Shown here: piece after piece, positions 7,149-15,902 of the stretch
Layout: each line of letters starts with the position of its first letter
How positions within the stretch are numbered: position 1 is the stretch's first letter
DNA from: Chryseolinea serpens
GTDB taxonomy: Bacteria > Bacteroidota > Bacteroidia > Cytophagales > Cyclobacteriaceae
Assembly (NCBI RefSeq): GCF_900129725.1
Contig: NZ_FQWQ01000004.1
Coordinates: 248,001 to 312,000 of the forward strand
Direction: 5' to 3'
Length of the DNA stretch: 64,000 nt
Position numbers and translations under genes: made by a program
Notes under the pieces: model-generated
The model's input: the letters and a program-made list of their open reading frames with translations, nothing else
Told to the model about the DNA's origin: nothing
The model's database searches: none

Positions 7149-8954
7149 GTGCTGGCATTGAGAATTTTTACTTCCATAATCCTCCTCTTTGCGAGCGCGA
7201 GCTTCCTTTGCGCCCAGGGTGTCACCCGTCAGACCTACCACGATAAGGAGCGCCAGCATCTCAAGGAAGTCTACCAGGTAAAGGACACGATCCGCAACGT
7301 CAACCATGGCCTGTACATTTCCTATTATCTCAACGGCAAGATCGAGTCCAAGGGGCAGTTCACGAACAACGAAACGTCTGGTGTCTGGGAGTTCTATTAT
7401 GAAACCGGCAGCCTGCGCATGCGCGGCATCCTCTTCAAAGGTGCCAACTACGGCCTGTGGGAATATTTTTTCGAGAGCGGCCACAAGAGCATGGAGGGCA
7501 TCATCTATGGCAAAAACCGTGAAGGTGAGTGGCGTACCTACTACGAGACCGGCCAGGTGAAAGACGTTGGCGAATACAAAGACGGCAAACACGTTGGCCA
7601 TTGGAAAACTTTTTTTGAAGACGGCTCCCTCAAAGGCGAGATCGACTACACCGAAGACTTTGGCCGCTACACCGAATACTACCACTCTGGCAAGATCTAT
7701 GGCGAAGGCCCCCGCACGGGTACAAAAAATGTGGGCCTCTGGCGCTACTATGCCGAAGACGGAACCTTGCAAAATGAAGGTGAATTCGAAAACGGCAAAA
7801 AGAGCGGAACCTGGACCACCTATTATCCCTCCGGCAAAGTGATGTCGCGTGGCGCCTTCCACGCCGACGAACCCGATGGTGCCTGGGAGTACCTCTACGA
7901 AGACGGCACCGTGCGTTCGCAGGGCGAATTCGAGAACGGCAAGAAAGAGGGCTATTGGAAATCGCTCGGCTCCACAGGCAAACTCAAAAGTGAAGTCACC
8001 TACAACGCCGGCACCGGCGAATACCGGGAATATTATCCCAGCGGCAAATTGAAAGTCAAGGGCAACATTGTCGAAGAAAAGCGGCAGGGCAAGTGGGAGT
8101 TCTTCTATGAAGACGGCAAGAAAGAAGGCCTCTGCCAATACGAGAAAGGCAAAGGCACCTACTACGGCTACTACCCCAACGGCAATCTCCAAACCAAAGG
8201 CACCCTCGAAGAAGACCTGAAAACCGGCACCTGGGAGATCTACGAAAACGACGGCAAACTCTCCGGCTATTACCGCCCGTTCTATGACGACCGCAATCTG
8301 AGCAAGGAAATCACCACGCTTGCCAACAAGGGAAGCAACACAAAGCGGGAAGCCTATGCGCCGCGCCGCTTCACCTATTTCGATTCACGGTTCAACGAAT
8401 TTCAGGGCGTCATCTTTGGCACCAACCCCGTGTGGCTGGCCACGGGACGGCTACCGCTGGGCCTCGAATTTTATATCCAGGAACGCATCGGCCACGAGTT
8501 CGAGTTCATTGGCATCCGCAGTCCATTCTTTGTGATGGACCAGAACATCACCCCCGGCAAGCGGTTCGAGCGGGGGTATAGCATTGCGATCAAGCAGAAA
8601 TTTTATAACGCATTGAAAGCAGGCATGTGGTACTTCGGGCAGGAGATCCGGTTCACCAACCTGGGGCACTTCGTAAACCAGAAACAAATGAACAGCCAAA
8701 ACCCGGACGACATCTTCACGTTCAATGCCGTGGAGCAGCGGATCGAGTGGGGGGCGTTGCTGGGGTATCGGCTGATGAAGCGGAATAATGCCAAGGGATT
8801 TACGATTGATGCTTTCATTTCGGTCGACATTGGCTATCGGAGTTTTGATGTTGATCCTAATTTTGCGTCATACTTTGCGGACCTTGATCAATCGAAATTT
8901 TCACATACCGTGCATGTGGGGTTGAATTTGGGGAATGTGTTTTCGTTTCGTTAA
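7149..8954 (+). CDS. MORN_2 (YwqK-like) repeat protein with C-terminal outer-membrane-like domain
   Basis: 601 aa from the GTG at 7149; a TTG at 7134 would add five residues. GTG is chosen because it starts directly at the signal peptide (LALRIFTSIILLFASASFLC, then AQG). Residues ~35-390 are about 13-14 tandem ~23-residue repeats of the form G-x-W-x-x-Y-Y-x-x-G-x-x-x-x-x-G-x-Y-x-x-G-K, i.e. MORN_2 repeats, predicted to form a long beta sheet. Residues ~400-601 change character: alternating aromatic strands (FTYFDSRFNEFQGVIFG, GYSIAIKQKFYNALKAGMWY) ending in HVGLNLGNVFSFR look like a small beta-barrel ending in Phe-Arg. A surface repeat domain anchored by a barrel is inferred. The function is unknown. 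It starts 29 bp after the dioxygenase stop, so co-transcription is possible. Confidence 0.8.
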   Translation: MLALRIFTSIILLFASASFLCAQGVTRQTYHDKERQHLKEVYQVKDTIRNVNHGLYISYYLNGKIESKGQFTNNETSGVWEFYYETGSLRMRGILFKGANYGLWEYFFESGHKSMEGIIYGKNREGEWRTYYETGQVKDVGEYKDGKHVGHWKTFFEDGSLKGEIDYTEDFGRYTEYYHSGKIYGEGPRTGTKNVGLWRYYAEDGTLQNEGEFENGKKSGTWTTYYPSGKVMSRGAFHADEPDGAWEYLYEDGTVRSQGEFENGKKEGYWKSLGSTGKLKSEVTYNAGTGEYREYYPSGKLKVKGNIVEEKRQGKWEFFYEDGKKEGLCQYEKGKGTYYGYYPNGNLQTKGTLEEDLKTGTWEIYENDGKLSGYYRPFYDDRNLSKEITTLANKGSNTKREAYAPRRFTYFDSRFNEFQGVIFGTNPVWLATGRLPLGLEFYIQERIGHEFEFIGIRSPFFVMDQNITPGKRFERGYSIAIKQKFYNALKAGMWYFGQEIRFTNLGHFVNQKQMNSQNPDDIFTFNAVEQRIEWGALLGYRLMKRNNAKGFTIDAFISVDIGYRSFDVDPNFASYFADLDQSKFSHTVHVGLNLGNVFSFR

Positions 8955-8986
8955 GGAGGGGAAAACATTTTGAACTGCAGAGGGCC

Positions 8987-9148
8987 CCGCCCTTGATGGT
9001 GTTCTTCACCAACAAGAATAGCTTTCACCCAACGCTCCCGAAGCAAACAATGCCCTCCCAGTAATTCATAAGTGATTTATAAAGTCGCTTATATCATTTA
9101 GTGACCACGCCATCAAATCTTGTTGGTGAAGAACACCATCAAGGGCGG
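8987..9148. repeat. Inverted pair of REP-like elements (REPIN-like), copy B
   Basis: A 31-base sequence beginning ccgcccttgatggtgttctt (8987-9017) recurs as its exact reverse complement at 9118-9148, with ~100 bp between. Each arm holds its own small stem, tggtg-ttctt-cacca, like single copies C to E elsewhere. Two REP-like units in opposite orientation around a short spacer is the architecture of a REPIN/BIME. It fills the gap between the MORN_2 gene and the convergent GH67 gene and may also end transcription of both. No REP-associated transposase is in the window. Confidence 0.75.
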
Positions 9149-9160
9149 TGGGCGGTAGCC

Positions 9161-11344
9161 TCACCATTTCGGCCGTATCCCCGGAGCAAACGGAAATTCT
9201 AAACTCTTATAATATTCCAAAGTACCCTCCGGCTTCTCCAGTCCCGCAGGCACCGGCATCTTCGAGAAACTTTGAAAATACAACACGCAAGCATTGCGCC
9301 ACCACTCCGCCTCCTGGTGCTGAATGGTCAGCAAACTTTTTACATGCTGAAATTGCTCCTCGTCAACTTTATGCTCCACGCTATTCCATTGGCGCTGCAT
9401 CCACGCAGTAGAATCTGCACCGTTATAGTAGGCATGACATAACGCATCCCATAAGGATTCACCCGATGGCATTTTATACTTCCAGGGTAAATGATGAAAC
9501 CACAAAAGATATTTATTCGGGCAATGGGCCAACGGGCCATACAATTCCTGCACTTCTTTCGCGTATTGGGAAAGCGCGTTACTACCCGACGCCGTCCGGT
9601 CAAATCCTACGCCAAGGCTATCGGCTTGGTGGTAGTAGACGGACGTCCAATCGGCGCGCGGCTTGTCTTTGATCCAGGGGCCCGGGCCATAGTGGTGGTT
9701 GTAGCCCATGATGTGGTGCAGCCCCAGCGGCGTCATATACTGAACAGTGATCTCGCGCGAGGCCAGCATCATCGCTTTTGTCGGGGCGATTACCGCGGGT
9801 TGATTTGAGAACGTCATCCGGATCCATTCGTCGGCCAGGGCTTCCGACGATAGTTCATGATCCCAGGCCAGGCGTCCATAGGCATACCAATTGGCCTGCG
9901 CAAACGGGTGACCACACCAGTTGCGATCATTGCCGATGTTGGCCACACCGGCAATCGCGGTGAGGCTGTGGTGATCCAGCGAGCCATCTACCACTTTTGA
10001 AACAAGCGAGCCTTTTCCTTTCGTATAGGTATCGGCATCCAGGCATTCTTTGAACAGCGGTGCCATGTACACCAGGTGTGTGGCGAAGCCGAGGTATTCT
10101 TGGGTGAGTTGAAATTCCACCATCAACGGCGTGTTGGGCATGGCGCCAAAGAGCGGGTGAAAAGGTTCACGCGGTTGAAAGTCGATGGGACCATTCTTCA
10201 CCTGGACCAGGGCATTGCCTTTGAATTTTCCATCCAGCGGTTTGAATTCGGTATAGGCTTGCTTTGCGCGATCGTCGGTCACTTCATTGCTGTAGACAAA
10301 GGCGCGCCACATCACAATGCCGTTGTGTGGTGCGAGCATGTCGGCGAAGAGATTGGCGCCATCGGCGTGGGTGCGGTTATAGTTTTGGGGGCCGGGTTGG
10401 CCTTCGGAGTTGGCCTTGATACAAAAGCCGCCAAAGTCGGGGATGTAGGTGTAGATCTCGTCGATCTTTTTCTTCCACCAGTTTCGGACATCGGCGTCCA
10501 ACGGGTCGGCTGTGGGTAATCCCCCGATCTCCACTGGGGCGCTGAAGCGGGCTGTGAGATAGACCTTGATGCCGTAGGGGCGGAACAAATTGGCCAGCGC
10601 GGCAACTTTCTTTAAGTAAGGTTCTGTCAATATTTGAGCGTTGGCATTGACGTTGGTGAGCACCGTTCCGTTGATGCCGATCGACGCATTAGCGCGGGCG
10701 TAATCGGCATAGCGCGGGTCGATGTAATCGGGAAGCTTGTGCCAATCCCAGAGCGAAAAGCCGGCATAGCCACGCTCCACGGTGCGATCGAGATTATCCC
10801 AATGATTTAAGATCCGTCGTTTGATCTTTGGCGTGCTGGCCACGGAAAGCGATTGAAGACTTTGCTGTGTTTGTAACAGACGTATAAAGTGGAACGTGCC
10901 ATACAGAATACCAACGTCCGTATTGGCCGCGATGACGATGCAGGGCGTTCCTTTCACCGATGTGTTCGTAATCAGGAATCCTTCGTCTCCCAGTGTCCCG
11001 AGCGTTGCATCGAGATGTAAGGCGGCAATGAGCGGTGAACTCTTTGGCGTTCCCAGAAGAAGAGTTCCGGGACCCATGTTTTTTCCGGTGATCAATTTTG
11101 TTCCCAACAGCCCGGCAACAGCCTGTTCCAGTTCTTTTTGTGCTATCGTCAGCGTGGGCGATTCCGTTTCGATCACCAAGGTCTGCAGCGCCGCTTTATA
11201 TTTTTTTGCGACAGCGGCATCCTCGATCGATCGGTAAGACAACCACAACCGGTAGCCATCGTCGGCTACAACGGATGCGGTGAGGCCCGCGAATACGATC
11301 ATCAAAAAGCAAGGGCGTAAAAAAGCAGACAAGGAACGTGTCAT
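9161..11344 (-). CDS. aguA: GH67 alpha-glucuronidase (secreted)
   Basis: 727 aa, family-typical length. It removes 4-O-methyl-glucuronic acid from the reducing-end-distal xylose of aldouronic acids released from glucuronoxylan. A signal peptide (MTRSLSAFLRPCFLMIVFAG, then LTASVVA) places it in the periplasm or outside. Hallmarks: YAGFSLWDWHKLPDY, GGFCIKANSEGQPGPQNYNR with the likely catalytic acid Glu, VQVKNGPIDFQPREPFHPLF with the conserved Asp, and LMVEFQLTQEYLGF with the conserved Glu, matching the three catalytic carboxylates known for GH67. The N-terminal ~130 residues form the beta domain (LTIAQKELEQAVAGLLG). It lies 21 bp downstream of the LacI regulator on the same strand, opposite the susCD pair, so the four genes form one glucuronoxylan locus. 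Confidence 0.95.
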   Translation of the reverse strand: MTRSLSAFLRPCFLMIVFAGLTASVVADDGYRLWLSYRSIEDAAVAKKYKAALQTLVIETESPTLTIAQKELEQAVAGLLGTKLITGKNMGPGTLLLGTPKSSPLIAALHLDATLGTLGDEGFLITNTSVKGTPCIVIAANTDVGILYGTFHFIRLLQTQQSLQSLSVASTPKIKRRILNHWDNLDRTVERGYAGFSLWDWHKLPDYIDPRYADYARANASIGINGTVLTNVNANAQILTEPYLKKVAALANLFRPYGIKVYLTARFSAPVEIGGLPTADPLDADVRNWWKKKIDEIYTYIPDFGGFCIKANSEGQPGPQNYNRTHADGANLFADMLAPHNGIVMWRAFVYSNEVTDDRAKQAYTEFKPLDGKFKGNALVQVKNGPIDFQPREPFHPLFGAMPNTPLMVEFQLTQEYLGFATHLVYMAPLFKECLDADTYTKGKGSLVSKVVDGSLDHHSLTAIAGVANIGNDRNWCGHPFAQANWYAYGRLAWDHELSSEALADEWIRMTFSNQPAVIAPTKAMMLASREITVQYMTPLGLHHIMGYNHHYGPGPWIKDKPRADWTSVYYHQADSLGVGFDRTASGSNALSQYAKEVQELYGPLAHCPNKYLLWFHHLPWKYKMPSGESLWDALCHAYYNGADSTAWMQRQWNSVEHKVDEEQFQHVKSLLTIQHQEAEWWRNACVLYFQSFSKMPVPAGLEKPEGTLEYYKSLEFPFAPGIRPKW

Positions 11345-11365
11345 AGGTGCGGGCTTAGGGAAGGG

Positions 11366-12391
11366 TTAGACTTTTTTTCGAAGCGACGACTCGCGCACGA
11401 TCAGGTCGTGGCGCAGCACGATGGTGTTGAGGCTGCCACCTTCTTTGCTATCAAGTTTCCGGATCAACGTGGCCGCGGCCAACTCGCCCATTTCCTGGCC
11501 GGGATAATTCAGCGTGGTGAGATTGGGTTCGATCACTTTGGAGAGTGGGTCGTTGTTAAAACCCGTCACGGCAATCTGTTCCGGGATCTTTATGCCGGCC
11601 TGTTTCAACGTGGCGATGCAGCTCACGGCCGTGGTGTCGTTGGCGCAAAAGATGCCGTCGGGCAATTGGGGGAGTGCCAGTATGCGCTGCGTGACCTCCG
11701 CGCCGGCTTGTTCGGACAGGTTTGAAAAGAAAACCAGTTCCTCGTCGTACGGCAGCATGGCGTCGAGGAGTGCATGTTTGAAGCCGCGGAGGCGCTCGCT
11801 ATAGACGTTGCGTTTGATGTCGGCCGTGATGTGGGCAATGCGACGGCACCCTTGCTGGATCATGTGTTGCGTCACTTCATAGGCCGCCTTGTAGTTGTCG
11901 ATGATGATGCTGGTGCACTGCGGGTGTTCAAAAACGCGATCGAAGAAAATGAGGGGTATGCCTTTGTTGAGAAAAAGATCGAAGTGTGAAATGGTTTCCG
12001 TGTCGTAGGCCAGTGAAACCAGCAGACCATCTACACGGCTGTTGTAGAGGGTCTTCACGTTGGTCATTTCTTTGTCCTTGGACTCGATGGACTGGCTGAT
12101 GATGAGGTTGTAGCCGGCAGCGTTGGCCACTTTTTCCATCCCCGAGATGACCGATGCCATAAAATAGCTGTTGAGACGCGGCACGATCACGCCGATGGTG
12201 TTGCTCCGGCTGCGGCGAAGGTTGCTGGCGAAGTGGTTTTGCTGATACCCCATTTCCTTGGCCTTGTCGAAGATGCGCTTGCGGGTATCCTTGCGGATAG
12301 CCGGGTGATCTTTCAGCCCGCGGCTCACGGTGGCCGGCGATAGGTTCAAGGCCTCAGCAATGTCATATATGGTGATCTCCTTTTGGCTCAT
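11366..12391 (-). CDS. LacI-family transcriptional regulator
   Basis: 341 aa from the ATG at 12391. An upstream in-frame ATG at 12439 would add 16 residues (MHCILHSITFFSKEYP) that do not belong to the family, so the later start is preferred. The N-terminal HTH is ITIYDIAEALNLSPATVSRG (residues ~6-25) with the hinge-helix region following; residues ~60-340 are the periplasmic-binding-protein-like sensor (NTIGVIVPRLNSYFMASVIS, GIFCANDTTAVSCIATL, AVTGFNNDPLSKVIEPNLTT). The effector is probably a xylan-derived sugar or (aldo)uronic acid, judged by the neighbours aguA, susC and susD. Predicted operators of the TGCAAnCGnTTGCA type lie in the divergent gap. It is probably a repressor, because one operator overlaps the susC -7 box. 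Confidence 0.93.
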   Translation of the reverse strand: MSQKEITIYDIAEALNLSPATVSRGLKDHPAIRKDTRKRIFDKAKEMGYQQNHFASNLRRSRSNTIGVIVPRLNSYFMASVISGMEKVANAAGYNLIISQSIESKDKEMTNVKTLYNSRVDGLLVSLAYDTETISHFDLFLNKGIPLIFFDRVFEHPQCTSIIIDNYKAAYEVTQHMIQQGCRRIAHITADIKRNVYSERLRGFKHALLDAMLPYDEELVFFSNLSEQAGAEVTQRILALPQLPDGIFCANDTTAVSCIATLKQAGIKIPEQIAVTGFNNDPLSKVIEPNLTTLNYPGQEMGELAAATLIRKLDSKEGGSLNTIVLRHDLIVRESSLRKKV

Positions 12392-12555
12392 AGGGTATTC
12401 TTTCGAAAAGAAAGTTATGGAATGCAAAATACAATGCAACCGCCTTTTACAGGATGCCTGATTTACCGGGCCTCACGTCCGGAAACAGGGGAGCAAATTT
12501 CTCCCGCCAACACTGGCCTTAAACCTTCCAAAGCCACGAAAAAGCATCATTTTAA

Positions 12556-12569
12556 TATAATCGGTTGCA
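12556..12569 (+). promoter_or_regulatory. Degenerate LacI-type operator
   Basis: tataatcggttgca keeps the right half (TTGCA) and the centre of the perfect site 66 bp downstream, with two mismatches in the left half. It could be a second, weaker site allowing looping. The rest of the gap 12392-12783 holds no gene. Confidence 0.5.
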
Positions 12570-12615
12570 TTACAATAATGAGCAATTTTGACGTAATAAA
12601 GACTATATATAAAAA

Positions 12616-12635
12616 TATATTTGCAATCGGTTGCA
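12616..12635 (+). promoter_or_regulatory. susC promoter -7 box overlapped by a LacI-family operator
   Basis: TATATTTG (12616-12623) fits the TAnnTTTG consensus exactly, and tgcaatcggttgca (12622-12635) is a LacI-family operator with perfect TGCAA/TTGCA half sites around a CG centre. The two overlap by two bases, so a bound regulator would cover the promoter and the start of the transcript. A TTTTG at 12586-12590 may be the -33 element, though the spacing (25) is long. The leader before the susC ATG would be ~150 nt. Confidence 0.7.
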
Positions 12636-12783
12636 TAATTTGAACCTTTCGCTGACCTTAGTCATCTCATTGTCCTTTTCGCTGCCGAATTAGTTGCTAC
12701 CGTCATCGTGAGAAACCGGGAAGGAGGCCTTTTTGTGCCCAAACAATGCAATCGATTTCGAACACTCGCTAAACCCTATATCT

Positions 12784-15700
12784 ATGAAACAAAAAAGTCT
12801 ACTCATTTTTTATGACCGTGCCTGGCGCCCGACGCGACTGCTGCTACCACTCATCCTGCTGTTGTGCGCACCGGCCTTTGCGCAGAGCACGGTGAAAGGA
12901 AAGATCACCGACGCCGAGGGCCAAGGCATGCCCGGCGTCAACATCCTGCTCAAGAACTCCACCACCGGCACTACGTCGGATTCGGATGGAAATTATGTGC
13001 TGAGCATCCCCGCATCCGAAACCAGCGCCGTACTGGTATTCTCCTTCATCGGGTATGACACACAGGAAGAAACCGTTGGCGATCGTACGACCATCGATCT
13101 CAAAATGAATCCCAACCTGCAATCGCTGAGTGAGATCGTCGTCGTCGGCTACGGCACTGCCAAGAAAAGCGATGTCACCGGGGCGTTGGTGCGCGTGGAT
13201 GAACAAACCCTGCGCGAAGTGCCGACCTCCAACATCTCGCTGGCCTTGCAGGGACGGGCAGCAGGCGTCACGTTAGACCGTACCTCGTCGCGGCCCGGGG
13301 CCCCCATGCAAATCCGCATCCGCGGCAATCGCTCGCTCGGCGCAGCCGATGCCGGTAACAACGACCCGTTGATCGTGGTGGATGGCATCCCGTTCAGCGG
13401 CTCCATCAACGACATCAACCCCGATGAGATCGCCGCCATCGACATCCTCAAGGATGCCTCCGCCACCGCTATCTACGGCTCGCGCGGTTCGAATGGTGTG
13501 GTCCTCATCTCTACCAAACGCGGTAAGGTCGGTAAGCCAACCATCACCTATGATGGTTACTACGGTGTGAGCTCGGCGATCGCAAAATATGATCTGTACG
13601 ATGGCCAGGAGTACGCTGCTTTCCGCACAGCTTCCGGTTATAACGGTGCAACACCGGCAGACCCGTTGAAAGGATTCACCGCCGACGAGCAGGCATCCTA
13701 CGCGGCCGGGAAGCAAACCGATTGGCAGGATGAAGTCTATAAGAAAGGGTACATCACCAATCACAACATCGGTCTTTCCGGTGGGGTGGAGAACACGCAA
13801 TACGGCATCAACGCCGGCTATTTCAAAGAGACCACCGTGCTGCCTGGTCAAGCTTTCACACGCTATTCGCTGCGGGCCACGCTGGATCAGAAAGTAGGCG
13901 AGCGTGTCAAGATCGGGTTGAATACGCTGAACTCGGTGAACATCACCGACGGTGAAAACGCAAACCCGATGTTCCAGGTCATCACCCTCAGCCCGCTGTA
14001 TCGCGCCCACAACGACGATGGTTCCATCAACGAACTTCCCGCCACGGGCTCCATCGACAACACCACGCGCAACCCCTTATTGATCTACAACAGCGACCTG
14101 TGGAAGCAACAACGCAAACGCCTCCGCACGTTTAACAGTCTCTACGGCGAAGTGAAGCTGGCGGAAGGATTGAAATACCGTTTGAATGTTGGTCTCGACT
14201 ATTACAGCGACACCTTCGGCGACTATCGTGGCTCCAACACACCTTTTCAAAACGGCTCGGTGAACACCGCCCAGGTCAAAGACGAAACCAACTGGAGTTA
14301 CACCCTGGAGAATTTGCTGACGTATGATAAGACCTTCGCCGAAAAACACAAACTCAACTTCACCGGGCTTTTCAGTGTGCAGGAACTGGAAAACACCAGC
14401 AGCACCTTCAACATGACCGACGTGCTGGCCGACCCCGTGCAGTACTACAACCCTTCGCTGGCCAACACCTTCTCGAGCGCCGTGGGTACCTACTCGCGAT
14501 GGGGATTGCTCTCCTACATGGGGCGCGTGAACTACAACTACAACGACCGCTACCTGCTCACGCTCACGGCACGGGCCGACGGCTCGTCGCGGTTAGCAGA
14601 AGGCAACAAATGGTTCTATTATCCCGCGGCAGCGCTGGCCTGGAACATCCACAACGAAACGTTCCTGGAAAATGTGAGTGCCATCTCCAACCTGAAACTA
14701 CGGCTGGGCTATGGCAAGACCTCCAACCAGGCCATCGCGCCCTATTCCTCTCTGGGGCAACTGACGCGGGTGCCTTACAACTTTGGAACGACCGGCATGT
14801 ATGGATTGCTCGTACAAAACGTGCCGAATCCCGGTCTGAGCTGGGAGTTTACCACCACCGCCAACATCGGTCTTGACTTTGGTTTGCTACGTAACCGCGT
14901 CACCGGTTCCATCGAACTGTATCAGCAAAAAACTTCCGACATTCTGCAGAACAGAACGCTGCCCGTCACCGCCGGCATACCCGGCGCGTATGCGCAAAAC
15001 ATCGGCAAGACCGAGAACAAAGGTCTGGAGCTGACCTTGAGCACGGTGAACATCGAGGGCAAGACCACCGGAGGATTCACCTGGACGACGGATCTCAACT
15101 ACTTTTTGAACCGCGAAGAGATCACCTACCTCGCCGATGGTGCTACGCAAGACATCAACAACGGTTGGTTTGTGGGCCATCCGGTGGACGTGATCTATGA
15201 TTATAAAAAGATCGGCATCTGGCAAACGGAAGAAGCCGCAGCCGCCACAGCGTTCGATGGATCGAAAGCCGGCTATATCAAAGTGGCCGATCTGAATGGC
15301 AGCGGGGTGGCCGATCCGGCCGACCGCACCATCATTGGCACGCTCCAACCGAAGTGGCAGGGCGGCATGACGAACCGGTTCAGCTATAAAGGGTTCGACC
15401 TTTCCATTGTGCTCTTTGCCCGTGTGGGCGGTTCGCTGGTGAGCACGCTGTATCAATCCAATCCCAGTTTTCCCATCAACACATTGGAAGGAAGAAGAAA
15501 CGGTCCCAAGGTGGACTACTGGACGCCCGACAATCCAACCAACGAGTATCCCAAACCAGCCAGCCTTGGTAACGACAATAAATATGGATCCACGCTCGGC
15601 TATTTTGATGCCACATTCATGAAGATCCGCAGCATCAACCTCGGTTATAAAATTCCCGAAGGTTGGCTGGGCCGCACCGGTCTAACGTCGGTGAGAATTT

Positions 15701-15882
15701 ATGTGGCGGCGAACAACCCGTTCAAAGCGTTCTTCTCGCCCTATGTGGATGCAGGTGGACTTGATCCGGAAGCCACCGGCCGCGGATCTGCCGCACAACC
15801 CGGCTGGGGTCAGCGCCTCACGGTGCAGCCCAACACGCCGCTCACGCGTTCGCTCATCGTAGGCCTCAGCATAAAATATTAA
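12784..15882 (+). CDS. SusC/RagA-family TonB-linked outer-membrane transporter
   Basis: 1032 aa from the ATG at 12784. An in-frame ATG at 12733 would add 17 residues before MKQKSLLIFYDRAWRPTRLL, where the signal peptide begins, so the later start is chosen. Domains in order: signal peptide ending FAQS; carboxypeptidase-regulatory-like domain (~35-115, VKGKITDAEGQGMPGVNILL); a TonB-box-like segment before SEIVVVGYGT; plug domain with LIVVDGIPFSG and AIDILKDASATAIYGSRGSN; and a 22-strand barrel to the C-terminus (SLIVGLSIKY). It imports oligosaccharides across the outer membrane using TonB energy, together with the SusD protein encoded 20 bp downstream. The locus context suggests glucuronoxylan oligosaccharides as substrate. 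The promoter and operator are at 12616-12635. Confidence 0.96.
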   Translation: MKQKSLLIFYDRAWRPTRLLLPLILLLCAPAFAQSTVKGKITDAEGQGMPGVNILLKNSTTGTTSDSDGNYVLSIPASETSAVLVFSFIGYDTQEETVGDRTTIDLKMNPNLQSLSEIVVVGYGTAKKSDVTGALVRVDEQTLREVPTSNISLALQGRAAGVTLDRTSSRPGAPMQIRIRGNRSLGAADAGNNDPLIVVDGIPFSGSINDINPDEIAAIDILKDASATAIYGSRGSNGVVLISTKRGKVGKPTITYDGYYGVSSAIAKYDLYDGQEYAAFRTASGYNGATPADPLKGFTADEQASYAAGKQTDWQDEVYKKGYITNHNIGLSGGVENTQYGINAGYFKETTVLPGQAFTRYSLRATLDQKVGERVKIGLNTLNSVNITDGENANPMFQVITLSPLYRAHNDDGSINELPATGSIDNTTRNPLLIYNSDLWKQQRKRLRTFNSLYGEVKLAEGLKYRLNVGLDYYSDTFGDYRGSNTPFQNGSVNTAQVKDETNWSYTLENLLTYDKTFAEKHKLNFTGLFSVQELENTSSTFNMTDVLADPVQYYNPSLANTFSSAVGTYSRWGLLSYMGRVNYNYNDRYLLTLTARADGSSRLAEGNKWFYYPAAALAWNIHNETFLENVSAISNLKLRLGYGKTSNQAIAPYSSLGQLTRVPYNFGTTGMYGLLVQNVPNPGLSWEFTTTANIGLDFGLLRNRVTGSIELYQQKTSDILQNRTLPVTAGIPGAYAQNIGKTENKGLELTLSTVNIEGKTTGGFTWTTDLNYFLNREEITYLADGATQDINNGWFVGHPVDVIYDYKKIGIWQTEEAAAATAFDGSKAGYIKVADLNGSGVADPADRTIIGTLQPKWQGGMTNRFSYKGFDLSIVLFARVGGSLVSTLYQSNPSFPINTLEGRRNGPKVDYWTPDNPTNEYPKPASLGNDNKYGSTLGYFDATFMKIRSINLGYKIPEGWLGRTGLTSVRIYVAANNPFKAFFSPYVDAGGLDPEATGRGSAAQPGWGQRLTVQPNTPLTRSLIVGLSIKY

Positions 15883-15902
15883 GTCCTGTAAAATTTTATT
15901 CT

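Noticed and set aside
7137-8192. 351-codon open frame on minus opposite the MORN_2 repeats
   Set aside because: Its repeats are the mirror of the MORN_2 repeats; it is rich in Phe/Val/Ala with no coherent protein features.
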